A model generated the notes under the pieces. The model saw only the letters and a program-made list of their open reading frames with translations. It made no database searches and was not told the origin of the DNA. The translations under genes and the position numbers were made by a program. This document shows positions 42,665 through 52,120 of a DNA stretch of 64,000 bases, in pieces. Origin of the DNA: Polaribacter tangerinus. GTDB taxonomy: Bacteria > Bacteroidota > Bacteroidia > Flavobacteriales > Flavobacteriaceae. Location of the stretch: contig NZ_CP150668.1 in assembly GCF_038024095.1 (NCBI RefSeq), forward strand, positions 2,418,001-2,482,000. Reading direction: 5' to 3'. How positions within the stretch are numbered: position 1 is the stretch's first letter; each line of letters starts with the position of its first letter.

Positions 42665-44317
42665 TTGCTTACACAATTATCCATAAATAACTACGCATTA
42701 ATCAATCATTTAAGTATTGATTTTTCTTCAGGATTATCTATAATCACTGGAGAAACAGGAGCAGGTAAATCTATATTATTAGGTGCTTTAGGATTGGTTT
42801 TAGGGAACAGAGCAGATTTATCTTCGTTAAAAGATACAAGTAAAAAATGTATTGTAGAGGCAAAAGTTGCCATTGCAAATTATCACTTAGAAGAATTTTT
42901 TAAAGACTCCGATTTAGATTACGAATCTGAAACAATTATTAGAAGAGAAATTTTGCCATCAGGAAAGTCTCGTGCCTTTGTTAATGATACACCTGTTACA
43001 CTAAGCATTTTGAATGCGTTACGAACTAAATTGATAGATGTTCATTCTCAACATCAAACAATGGAACTTTCGGACACTGCTTTCCAATTCGAAATTTTAG
43101 ACGCTTTAGCGAACAATAAAGACCGAATTGCTTCATATAAAAGAGGTTATTTGCAATTAAATTCTTTAAAAAGAGAATTAGAAGATTTAGAAAAACAACA
43201 ACAGCTAGCAAATCAGCAATACGATTACAATTTACATCTTTTTAATGAGTTGGAAGAAGCTAAAATTATAGAAGATGAACAAGAAATTTTAGAAGATTCT
43301 CTAGACAAATTAAATAATATTGAAGAGATTAAAGAAAATTTATCAGAATCTTTGGCAATTTCAATAAATGAAGATATTGGTATACAAAGTTTGTTACATT
43401 CGTTAGAACACAAACTTCATAAAATTGCTTCCTATTCTAAAGAATATCAAGTTTTGGCAGAACGAGTAACTTCTGCTAAAATAGAAATTGATGATATTGT
43501 TACTGAATTAGAAGATGCCAATGAACACATAGAATTTGATCCTAATGAGGCAGAAAAAGTAAATGACAGACTTCAGTTGCTATACAACTTACAAAAGAAA
43601 CATTCGGTAAGTAACAATAAAGAACTTTTAGAAGTTTTGGCTGTTTTGTCTGATAAAGTTGCGCAAGTAACTTCTGCAGAAGAAACTTTAAATACTAAAA
43701 AGGCAGAAATTCATGCAGTAGCAGAAAAAATGGATGTTTTGGCAGATAAAATTACAACTGCTAGAAAAGCGGCTATTCCAGTTCTAAAGAAAGAACTAGA
43801 GAATTTACTTGCAGATTTAGGAATGGAAAATGCCCGTTTCTCAATAGAAATAAAACAAACAATCATTTATTTTTATAACGGGAAGGATGAATTAAAATTT
43901 TTGTTTTCGGCAAATAAAGGCGGTAATTTTGGCGAATTAAAAAAAGTTGCGTCTGGCGGAGAGCTTTCTCGAATAATGTTAGCTGTTAAAAAAGTATTGT
44001 CTGAAAACACTCAATTGCCAACCATAATTTTCGATGAAATTGATACAGGTGTTTCTGGAGAAGTTTCCAATAAAATTGCGGCAATAATGCAACAATTAAG
44101 CAAAAATATGCAGGTAATTGCTATTACACATTTACCACAAATTGCAGCCAAAGGTAACAGTCACTACAAGGTTTTTAAAGCCGAAGAAAATGGCATTACA
44201 ACCACAAATTTAAAACAACTCTCTAAAGAAGAAAGAGTGGTAGAAATTGCAGAAATGCTAAGTGGTAAAGATATTTCTGAATCTGCTGTAACACATGCAA
44301 AAGAACTATTAAGCTAA
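42665..44317 (+). CDS. recN: DNA repair protein RecN
   Basis: A 550-residue SMC-like ATPase. Walker A is GETGAGKSILLGALGLVLGNRADLSSLKD; long coiled coils fill about 170-360; the signature is ASGGELSRIMLAVK and Walker B IIFDEIDTGVSG, with ITHLPQIAAKG. It acts in double-strand break repair. The TTG start gives the family N-terminus MLTQLSINNYALI, and no upstream ATG is available in frame. Confidence 0.95.
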   Translation: MLTQLSINNYALINHLSIDFSSGLSIITGETGAGKSILLGALGLVLGNRADLSSLKDTSKKCIVEAKVAIANYHLEEFFKDSDLDYESETIIRREILPSGKSRAFVNDTPVTLSILNALRTKLIDVHSQHQTMELSDTAFQFEILDALANNKDRIASYKRGYLQLNSLKRELEDLEKQQQLANQQYDYNLHLFNELEEAKIIEDEQEILEDSLDKLNNIEEIKENLSESLAISINEDIGIQSLLHSLEHKLHKIASYSKEYQVLAERVTSAKIEIDDIVTELEDANEHIEFDPNEAEKVNDRLQLLYNLQKKHSVSNNKELLEVLAVLSDKVAQVTSAEETLNTKKAEIHAVAEKMDVLADKITTARKAAIPVLKKELENLLADLGMENARFSIEIKQTIIYFYNGKDELKFLFSANKGGNFGELKKVASGGELSRIMLAVKKVLSENTQLPTIIFDEIDTGVSGEVSNKIAAIMQQLSKNMQVIAITHLPQIAAKGNSHYKVFKAEENGITTTNLKQLSKEERVVEIAEMLSGKDISESAVTHAKELLS

Positions 44318-44375
44318 TTTTTTTTGTTTATAAATTAATATACATTACAACAAATACAGTAAAAAAAGTAGAACA

Positions 44376-45182
44376 ATGCAAAATTTACTAAAAGGAAAAA
44401 AAGGGATTATTTTTGGTGCATTAAACGAAAACTCAATTGCTTGGAAAACAGCAGAAAAAGCCTTTGAACAAGGAGCAGAATTTGTTTTAACGAATGCGCC
44501 TGCAGCGTTAAAAATGGGAAATATAGAAGCGCTTGCAAAAAAGACTAATGCTCAAATAATTCCTGCAGATGCTACATCTATAGATGATTTAGAAAATTTA
44601 GTAAAACAGTCATTAACTATTTTGGGAGGAAAAATCGACTTTGTTTTACATTCTATTGGAATGTCTGTAAATGTTAGAAAAGACAAACCATATACAGACC
44701 CAAATTATAGTTTTACAGAAAAAGGATGGCAAGTATCTGCAGTTTCTTTTCATAAAGTATTGAATGTTTTATATCATCAAAAAGCAATGAATTCTTGGGG
44801 AAGTATTGTAGCCTTGTCTTATATGGCAGCTCAAAGAGTTTTTCCAGATTATAATGACATGGCAGATAACAAAGCTTTTTTAGAGTCTATAGCCAGAAGT
44901 TTTGGGTATTATTTTGGTAGAGATTTTAAGGTAAGAGTGAACACTATTTCACAATCTCCAACACCAACAACCGCAGGAACAGGAGTAAAAGGTTTTGATG
45001 GTTTTATTGCTTATGCCGAAAAAATGAGTCCGCTAGGAAATGCCTCTGCATCAGACTGCGCCGATTATACCATCTCTTTATTCTCTGATTTAACAAAAAA
45101 AGTAACGCTGCAAAACCTTTATCACGACGGCGGATTTTCTAATATGGGGGTAAGTGATGCCGTTATGGAAAAGTTTGAATAG
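44376..45182 (+). CDS. fabI: Enoyl-[acyl-carrier-protein] reductase FabI
   Basis: A 268-residue NADH-dependent SDR enzyme of fatty-acid elongation. KGKKGIIFGALNENSIAW is the FabI-type cofactor loop. DFVLHSIGMS and the Y-x6-K pair in FPDYNDMADNK are visible, followed by VNTISQSPTPTTAGTGVKGF (substrate loop). A second, unrelated enoyl reductase (fabV, 14809) is in the same window. The stop overlaps the region before a glycosyltransferase. Confidence 0.95.
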   Translation: MQNLLKGKKGIIFGALNENSIAWKTAEKAFEQGAEFVLTNAPAALKMGNIEALAKKTNAQIIPADATSIDDLENLVKQSLTILGGKIDFVLHSIGMSVNVRKDKPYTDPNYSFTEKGWQVSAVSFHKVLNVLYHQKAMNSWGSIVALSYMAAQRVFPDYNDMADNKAFLESIARSFGYYFGRDFKVRVNTISQSPTPTTAGTGVKGFDGFIAYAEKMSPLGNASASDCADYTISLFSDLTKKVTLQNLYHDGGFSNMGVSDAVMEKFE

Positions 45183-45252
45183 TAGACTAATCAATACAAA
45201 AGATATAGATTTTACTTGTTACAATTATAAACCTACAGAGAACCAAAAAATA

Positions 45253-46200
45253 TTGAACTTTCATTTTTCTATTATAGTACCTGTTTTTAATCGTCCGAAC
45301 GAAATAGACGAATTGTTAGAGAGTTTTGTTCGTCAAGATTTTTCAGATAACTATGAGATACTAATAATAGAAGATGGTTCGCAAATAAAAAGTGATGTTA
45401 TAGTAAGAAAGTATACATCATTATTAAACATAACTTACCACTTTAAAGAAAATACTGGTGCTGGTGATAGTCGTAATTTTGGTATGAAAAAAGCATCTGG
45501 TAACTATTATATCATTTTAGATTCAGATGTTATTCTTCCTAAAAACTATTTACTTGAAGTAAAAAATGCTTTAACAAAAAACTATACAGATGCTTTTGGT
45601 GGTGAGGATGCAGCACATGCTAGTTTTACTTCTTTGCAAAAGGCAATTAATTTTTCGATGACTTCTTTGTTTACCACCGGAGGAATTCGGGGCAAAAAGA
45701 TAGCTTCTAATAAATTTCAATTACGAAGTTTTAATTTAGGAATCTCTAAAGCCGCTTTTTTAAAAACTAAAGGATTTTCTAACATGAAAAATGGCGAAGA
45801 CATCGACCTAACCTTTCGACTCTGGCAAAATGGTTTTTCTACTCAGCAAATAAAAAAAGCTTTTGTATATCATAAAAGAAGAACGTCTTTTATTCAGTTT
45901 TTTAAACAAACTTATGGATTTGGAACAGCAAGACCAATTTTAAATAAAAAACACCCAAATTCTTCTCAACTTACATTTTGGTTTCCAAGTCTTTTTATTG
46001 TGGGTTTTGCTGTTGGTATTATTTTATTACTATTAAGTTTTCCTATGCTAAGCTATTTATATGCTTGTTATTTTTTATTGATATTTTTTCATTCTTTACT
46101 ACTAAATAAAAGTTTTAACGTTGCTTTTTTGAGTATTTTTACTACTATAACCCAATTTTTGGGTTACGGTATTGGGTTTTTAAAATCTCAGTTTTTTTAA
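45253..46200 (+). CDS. Family 2 glycosyltransferase, membrane-anchored
   Basis: A protein of about 315 residues with an N-terminal GT-A domain: FSIIVPVFNRPNEIDELLESFVRQDF, YEILIIEDGS, KENTGAGDSRNFGMKKASG, and DSDVILP with the metal-binding DxD-type motif. Two hydrophobic helices near the end (FWFPSLFIVGFAVGIILLLL and LYACYFLLIFFHSLLL) anchor it to the membrane. An ATG-initiated frame from 45154 overlaps fabI by 29 bases, so I prefer the TTG at 45253, which begins directly at the catalytic domain. The acceptor is unknown. Confidence 0.82.
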   Translation: MNFHFSIIVPVFNRPNEIDELLESFVRQDFSDNYEILIIEDGSQIKSDVIVRKYTSLLNITYHFKENTGAGDSRNFGMKKASGNYYIILDSDVILPKNYLLEVKNALTKNYTDAFGGEDAAHASFTSLQKAINFSMTSLFTTGGIRGKKIASNKFQLRSFNLGISKAAFLKTKGFSNMKNGEDIDLTFRLWQNGFSTQQIKKAFVYHKRRTSFIQFFKQTYGFGTARPILNKKHPNSSQLTFWFPSLFIVGFAVGIILLLLSFPMLSYLYACYFLLIFFHSLLLNKSFNVAFLSIFTTITQFLGYGIGFLKSQFF

Positions 46201-46429
46201 TAATTCATTAAAATTTAATTTATTTCATTAAATTAGTTTGTCGATAAGCAATACCTTTTAAATGAAATACCTCTCTTTTTTAAATTTATATTTTTATAGT
46301 TTTTTAGAATTCTGGATCGATTTCTTCAAAAAGAATTCATCAATATTTTCTTGTGATTGAAAAGTTAAATTATATATCATAAACTATAAGATAAGCGAAA
46401 ATGGAGTTAATTAATTATTACTATAAAAT

Positions 46430-48772
46430 ATGAAGAGTAAACACCAAATAATTGTTACAATATTTAAAAAAGCACTTTCAGTATTTTTTGCTATTTTTTT
46501 ATTACAATGTACTAAAGAAGCCAATTCAATTAAAAAAGAAGTCGCATCAAAAGACTTAGTTAAACATGTGAATCCTATGATTGGTACTTCTAAAATGGGA
46601 CATGTTTTTCCTGGTGCAACGGCTCCTTTTGGAATGGTTCAGTTAAGTCCGCAAACAAATTTCGAGGTCATGTTTACACAAGGGAAGTACAACCCCAAAA
46701 CATACGAGTATTGCGCAGGTTATCAGTTTAAAGACACTACAATTATTGGTTTTGCTCATACTAATTTTAGTGGGACAGGTCATTCGGATTTAGGAGACTT
46801 TTTGGTTATGCCAACTGTTGGAAATTTGGTTTTAGACCCTTTGAAAACTAAAGATGGAAAGAAAGGATTTTATTCAACGTTTTCTCATCAAACGGAAAAT
46901 GCTAAGGCTGGATATTATAAGGTAGCTCTAGAAAGTTACAACATAAAAGCAGAGTTAACAGCAACAGAGCGTGTAGGTTTTCATAAATATAAATTTCCAA
47001 AATCTTCTGAAGCACATATTTTATTCGATTTTGTGTATAATGTATATCACCACGACAATAAAAACGTTTGGACATTTATTCGGATAGAAAATGACTCTAC
47101 CATTACAGGTTACCGACAAACAAAAGGTTGGGCTAGAACAAAAAAAGTATTTTTTGCAGCAAAATTTTCAAAACCATTTAAAAGTTACGGTCATAAAAAA
47201 TATGATAACACTTCCTATAATGGTTTTTATGGAAGATTTAATGAGCGTGAAAACTTTCCAGAAATGGCAGGAAAAAATATTCGAGCTTATTTTAATTTTG
47301 ATACAAATGAAGGTGAAGAGATCAAGTTAAAATTTGCCTTATCTTCGGTAAGTAGCTCTGGAGCAATGAAAAATTTAGAGGAAGAAATTTCGCATTGGAA
47401 TTTTAACAAAGTTAAAAAAGAAACACAGCAAAAGTGGAACAATGAGTTGTCTAAGATAGAAGTTGAAACCATTAAAGAAACTCAGAAAGAAACATTTTAT
47501 ACCGCGTTATATCACACAATGTTAAGTCCTGTTTTGTATGAAGATGTAGATGGTAGTTATCGAGGTTTAGATCAGAATATTCACAAATCTTCGGGTTTTA
47601 CAAATTATACTATTTTTTCTCTTTGGGACACTTACAGAGCTTTACATCCATTATTTAATATCATTCAGCGAGAAAGAAATAACGATATGATTAAATCAAT
47701 GTTAGCTCATCAAGCGCAAAGTGTTCATCAAATGTTGCCAATTTGGAGCCATTATGCTAATGAAAATTGGTGTATGATTGGGTATCATGCTACCTCTGTT
47801 ATTGCAGATGCTATTGTAAAAAATGTTGGTAATTTTGATAAAATAAAGGCTTTAAATGCATCTGTTAAAACAGCAAACGTTTCTTATTTTGATGGTTTGG
47901 GAGATTATATAAAATATCAATACGTACCAGATGATAAAAGTCATTCTTCGGTTTCTAAAACTTTAGAACTTGCCTATGATGATTGGGCAATTGCTCAAAT
48001 AGCAAAAAGTGTAAATGATACAGCAACAGTTGCAACTTTCTTAAAAAGATCTAAATACTATAAAAATGTGTTTAATCAAAAGAACGGATTCATGAGTCCG
48101 AGATTATCGAACGGGAAGTTTCGTGAAAATTTTGATCCTTTAGATACTCACGGACAAGGTTTTATTGAAGGAAATGCGTGGAATTATGGTTTGTATGTAC
48201 CGCATCAGTTAGATACAATGATTTACATGATGGGTGGAAAAAAACGTTTTAGTGCTTTTTTAGATACTCTTTTTACCAAAAAGCTAGAAGATAAGTATAT
48301 AGACAAGCACGAAGATATTACCAGAGATGGTATTATTGGTAATTATGTTCATGGAAATGAACCTGGGCACCATATTCCTTATTTATATAATTGGACAGGT
48401 AATAACCATAAAACTCAAGCTAGAGTGCGCATGATTATGGATACAATGTATGGAACTGGTGTAGACGGATTATGCGGTAATGATGATGCTGGCCAAATGA
48501 GTGCTTGGTATATTTTTAGTAGTTTAGGTTTTTATCCAGTAACACCAGGTTCTAATAAATATGCTTTGGGAAGTCCGTTAATTAAAGCTGCAACATTACA
48601 TTTAGAAAACGGAAAAACCCTAATAATTAAGGCAAAAAATCAATCAGAAGAAAATGTGTATGTTGCTAAATTAACAATTAATGGCAAGCAAGTCGATAGA
48701 AACTATATTTTACATGAAGAAATTATGAATGGAGGAACTTTTGAGTTTTTAATGTCAGATACTTATGAGTAA
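46430..48772 (+). CDS. GH92 alpha-mannosidase lipoprotein
   Basis: A 780-residue lipoprotein (lipobox LLQC). N-terminal GH92 beta domain: VKHVNPMIGTSKMGHVFPGATAPFGMVQLSP and GFAHTNFSGTGHSDLGDFLVMP. The catalytic (alpha/alpha)6 region has SLWDTYRALHPLFNIIQ, the HGNEPGHHIPYLYNWTG motif with general acid E644, and GNDDAGQMSAWYIFSSLGFYP with the base Asp. This full set is typical of Ca2+-dependent exo-alpha-mannosidases (often alpha-1,2). It is the first gene of a five-gene operon; the next start overlaps its end by 8 bases. It releases mannose from high-mannose N-glycans or mannan. Confidence 0.95.
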   Translation: MKSKHQIIVTIFKKALSVFFAIFLLQCTKEANSIKKEVASKDLVKHVNPMIGTSKMGHVFPGATAPFGMVQLSPQTNFEVMFTQGKYNPKTYEYCAGYQFKDTTIIGFAHTNFSGTGHSDLGDFLVMPTVGNLVLDPLKTKDGKKGFYSTFSHQTENAKAGYYKVALESYNIKAELTATERVGFHKYKFPKSSEAHILFDFVYNVYHHDNKNVWTFIRIENDSTITGYRQTKGWARTKKVFFAAKFSKPFKSYGHKKYDNTSYNGFYGRFNERENFPEMAGKNIRAYFNFDTNEGEEIKLKFALSSVSSSGAMKNLEEEISHWNFNKVKKETQQKWNNELSKIEVETIKETQKETFYTALYHTMLSPVLYEDVDGSYRGLDQNIHKSSGFTNYTIFSLWDTYRALHPLFNIIQRERNNDMIKSMLAHQAQSVHQMLPIWSHYANENWCMIGYHATSVIADAIVKNVGNFDKIKALNASVKTANVSYFDGLGDYIKYQYVPDDKSHSSVSKTLELAYDDWAIAQIAKSVNDTATVATFLKRSKYYKNVFNQKNGFMSPRLSNGKFRENFDPLDTHGQGFIEGNAWNYGLYVPHQLDTMIYMMGGKKRFSAFLDTLFTKKLEDKYIDKHEDITRDGIIGNYVHGNEPGHHIPYLYNWTGNNHKTQARVRMIMDTMYGTGVDGLCGNDDAGQMSAWYIFSSLGFYPVTPGSNKYALGSPLIKAATLHLENGKTLIIKAKNQSEENVYVAKLTINGKQVDRNYILHEEIMNGGTFEFLMSDTYE

Positions 48773-49784
48773 ATTGTATGTATATATTATTTGTTTTCTT
48801 CTTTTTATAGGTTGTAAAAAACCACAAAATAAAGTTGAAGAGTCTTTTGCTGGAAATCCTATTTTTGAGGGTTGGTATGCAGATCCAGAAGGAGCTGTTT
48901 TTAATGATGAATATTGGATTTATCCCACATACTCTGCAAAATATGAGAAACAGGTTTTTTTAGATGCATTTTCATCGAAAGATTTAATTACCTGGAAAAA
49001 ACATAAAAAGGTATTAGATACCTCTATTATAAAATGGGCTAATCGTGCTATTTGGGCTCCATCAATAATAAAGAAGGAAGAAAAATATTATTTATTTTTT
49101 TCGGCGAATGATCTACAGAAACCGGGAGGTCCTTATTGGGATAAAAATAATACCAAAAATCATACAGGTGGTATTGGTATTGCTGTTTCAAATAATCCAT
49201 CCGGACCATTTGAAGATTACTTAGGAAAGCCATTAATTTCAGAATTTTATAATGAGGCACAGCCTATAGATCAATTTGTTTTTAAAGATTCAGATGGCAC
49301 CTTTTACATTATTTATGGTGGTTGGAAACACTGCAATTTGGGAATTTTAAAGGAAGATTTTAGTGGAATTATTCCTTTTTCAGATGATGAAATTTTTAAA
49401 GAGATTACCCCAGAAAATTATGTAGAAGGACCTTTTATGTTTAAGAGAAATGGAATTTATTACTTTATGTGGTCGGAGGGAAGTTGGGGTAATAATACCT
49501 ATAAAGTTGCTTACGGTATGTTTAACAAGGTTACAGGCCCATATAAAAGAATTGGTACTATTTTAGAATCTGATACATCTATTGCAAATGGTGCAGGACA
49601 CCACTCTGTAATTCATGTACCAAAAACTGATGATTGGCTAATTGTTTACCATAGAAGACCAATTCCCAACCAAGGGCGTGACCACAGAGTAACTTGCATC
49701 GATAAATTATTATTTAACGACGACGGAACTATACAGCAAGTAAAAATGACATTTAAAGGGGTAAAGTCTCAAAAAATAAATTAA
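48765..49784 (+). CDS. GH43 family glycoside hydrolase, lipoprotein
   Basis: A 339-residue lipoprotein (lipobox LFIGC). Five-bladed propeller features: WYADPEGAVFNDEYWIYPT (catalytic base Asp), QPIDQFVFKD (pKa-tuning Asp) and NYVEGPFMFKRNGIYYFMWSEG (acid Glu), with GAGHHSVIHV and RDHRVTCIDKL. GH43 covers beta-xylosidases, arabinosidases and galactanases. Between two GH92 genes, a side-chain-removing exo-enzyme such as a beta-xylosidase acting on xylose-bearing N-glycans is a guess only. Translationally coupled to the upstream GH92. Confidence 0.9.
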   Translation: MSKLYVYIICFLLFIGCKKPQNKVEESFAGNPIFEGWYADPEGAVFNDEYWIYPTYSAKYEKQVFLDAFSSKDLITWKKHKKVLDTSIIKWANRAIWAPSIIKKEEKYYLFFSANDLQKPGGPYWDKNNTKNHTGGIGIAVSNNPSGPFEDYLGKPLISEFYNEAQPIDQFVFKDSDGTFYIIYGGWKHCNLGILKEDFSGIIPFSDDEIFKEITPENYVEGPFMFKRNGIYYFMWSEGSWGNNTYKVAYGMFNKVTGPYKRIGTILESDTSIANGAGHHSVIHVPKTDDWLIVYHRRPIPNQGRDHRVTCIDKLLFNDDGTIQQVKMTFKGVKSQKIN

Positions 49785-49789
49785 AAATT

Positions 49790-52120
49790 ATGAAATACAT
49801 TAGCCACTTATTACTATTAATATTATTCTTTTTTTCTTCTTGTGGCAATAAAAAAGAGAATAAAATGGACCCCTCATCAGAAACGGTTTCTTTAGTAGAT
49901 TTTGTAAACCCATTGATGGGAACAGATTCTAAATATAGCTTATCTAATGGAAATACATACCCTGCAATTGCTACACCTTGGGGTATGAATTTTTGGACTC
50001 CAATGACCTCTAAAATGGGAGATGGTTGGACTTACAAATACAATGAAAATAAGATTAGAGGAATAAAGCAAACCCATCAACCAAGTCCGTGGATTAATGA
50101 TTATGCTGCTTTTTCTTTAATGGCAGTTACGGGTAAACTAAAATTTAATGAAAAAGAAAGACAATCTTGGTTTTCACACAAAGCAGAAACTGTAAAACCA
50201 CATTATTATAAAGTTTATTTGGCAGATTACGATGTGGTTGCTGAAGTTACACCAACAGAAAGAGCAGCACATTTTAACTTTACATTTCCAAAAGCAGATT
50301 CTTCTTACATTATGATTGATGCTTTTTTTAAAGGTTCTATGGTGAAAATTATTCCGAAAGAAAGAAAAATTATTGGGTATTGTAGAAATAATAGTGGAGG
50401 TGTACCAGATAATTTTCATAACTATTTTGTTGCTCAGTTTGATAAAGATTTTGAACTAAATCACACATGGACAGATAATTGGAAGCTGTTAAAAAATAAC
50501 TTAAATAGCAAAGGAGAACATGTTGGGGCAATTATAGGATTTAAAACCGAGAAAGGAGAAACTGTAAGCGTAAAAGTGGCATCTTCTTTTATAAGTCTAG
50601 AGCAAGCTCAATTAAATTTAGATAGAGAAATTGGTAATGACTCATTCGAAACAACAAAAAACAAAGCTAAACTAGCATGGGAAAAAGAACTAAATAAAAT
50701 TCAAATTGAAGATTCTAACACCGATAATATTAAAACTTTTTATTCTTGTTTATACCGCGTTTTGTTATTTCCAAGAAAGTTTTATGAGTACAATAAAAAT
50801 AATCAAATAGTGCATTACAGTCCGTATAATGGTAAAATTTTACCTGGATATATGTTTACGGATAATGGTTTTTGGGACACTTTTAGAGCGGTTTATCCAT
50901 TTTTTAATATGATGTATCCAGAATTGAATAGTAATATTGTAGAGGGTTTAGCAAATACTTATAAAGAATCTGGATGGTTACCAGAATGGGCGAGTCCTGG
51001 TCATAGAAACTGTATGATTGGTTCAAACTCTGCCCCAATTGTTGTAGATGCATTTTTAAAAGGAAATGTAAAAGATAAAGATGTAAAAACAATTTTTGAA
51101 GCCATTTTAAAGAATGCCGAGGTAGAAGAAGGAAGACCCGTTAAATCTGTAGGAAGAGAAGGACTAAATTACTACAACACTTTAGGTTATGTACCATACA
51201 ATGTTGGGGTTAATGAAAATGTTGCTAGAACTTTAGAATATGCTTATGCAGATTTTACCATAGCCAAAATGGCAGAAAAATTAGGAAAAACGGAGGTAGC
51301 AAATACTTATTTTAAGAAATCTTTAAATTATAAAAATGTATTTGATTCCTCTACAAACTTAATGAGAGGAAAAAATAAGGATGGTACTTTTCAATCACCA
51401 TTTAACCCATTAAAATGGGGAGATGCTTTTACAGAAGGAAATAGTTTGCATTACACATGGTCAGTTTTTCATGATGTTCAAGGGTTGATTAACTTAATGG
51501 GTGGTAAAAATGATTTTATTGCACAGTTAGATGGAGTTTTTACCATGCCACCAGATTTTGATGATTCTTATTATGGAGGTACTATTCATGAAATTCGTGA
51601 AATGCAGATTGTAAATATGGGAAATTATGCACACGGAAATCAACCAATTCAGCATATGATTTACTTATATAATCATGCAGGGGTTCCTTATAAAACACAA
51701 GAAAAAATTAGAGATGTTTTAACAAAACTATATAGTGCAACGCCAGATGGTTATTGTGGAGATGAAGACAACGGACAAACTTCTGCTTGGTATGTTTTTA
51801 GCGCATTAGGTTTTTATCCTGTTACTCCAGCAACAGACCAATACATTATTGGTAGCCCATTATTTAAAAAGGCTACTTTGAATTTAGAAAATGGTCATAC
51901 TTTTACAATTAATGCACCGAATAACTCTAAAAAAAATTATTATATAAAAGCTACAACTTTAAACGGAAAAACTACTTCTCATAATTTTATCAATTATGAT
52001 GCTATTCAAAATGGAGGAGAAATCAATTTTGAAATGACTAATATGCCCAATAAAAATTGGGGAAGTAAAACAGAAGATTTGCCTTATTCACTAAGCAAAA
52101 CTAATAAATTAAAGTTATAA
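49790..52120 (+). CDS. GH92 family protein with HGNQP motif (possible mannose-1-phosphate-type activity)
   Basis: A 776-residue lipoprotein (lipobox FSSC) with the GH92 fold: VDFVNPLMGTDSKYSLSNGNTYPAIATPWGMNFWTP, DNGFWDTFRAVYPFFNMMYP, GDEDNGQTSAWYVFSALGFYP (base Asp retained). The catalytic-acid motif reads HGNQP with Q618 in place of Glu. From the GH92 literature as I know it, such a Gln occurs in enzymes that hydrolyse mannose-alpha-1-phospho diesters (CcMan5 type) or other linkages, where a good leaving group needs no acid. The sequence is complete, with no sign of decay. It lies 5 bases after GH43. Confidence 0.92.
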   Translation: MKYISHLLLLILFFFSSCGNKKENKMDPSSETVSLVDFVNPLMGTDSKYSLSNGNTYPAIATPWGMNFWTPMTSKMGDGWTYKYNENKIRGIKQTHQPSPWINDYAAFSLMAVTGKLKFNEKERQSWFSHKAETVKPHYYKVYLADYDVVAEVTPTERAAHFNFTFPKADSSYIMIDAFFKGSMVKIIPKERKIIGYCRNNSGGVPDNFHNYFVAQFDKDFELNHTWTDNWKLLKNNLNSKGEHVGAIIGFKTEKGETVSVKVASSFISLEQAQLNLDREIGNDSFETTKNKAKLAWEKELNKIQIEDSNTDNIKTFYSCLYRVLLFPRKFYEYNKNNQIVHYSPYNGKILPGYMFTDNGFWDTFRAVYPFFNMMYPELNSNIVEGLANTYKESGWLPEWASPGHRNCMIGSNSAPIVVDAFLKGNVKDKDVKTIFEAILKNAEVEEGRPVKSVGREGLNYYNTLGYVPYNVGVNENVARTLEYAYADFTIAKMAEKLGKTEVANTYFKKSLNYKNVFDSSTNLMRGKNKDGTFQSPFNPLKWGDAFTEGNSLHYTWSVFHDVQGLINLMGGKNDFIAQLDGVFTMPPDFDDSYYGGTIHEIREMQIVNMGNYAHGNQPIQHMIYLYNHAGVPYKTQEKIRDVLTKLYSATPDGYCGDEDNGQTSAWYVFSALGFYPVTPATDQYIIGSPLFKKATLNLENGHTFTINAPNNSKKNYYIKATTLNGKTTSHNFINYDAIQNGGEINFEMTNMPNKNWGSKTEDLPYSLSKTNKLKL

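Noticed and set aside
46262..46360. 32-codon ORF (MKYLSFLNLYFY...) before the GH92 operon
   Set aside because: No clear start context, no conserved features, and its composition fits the AT-rich intergenic sequence.
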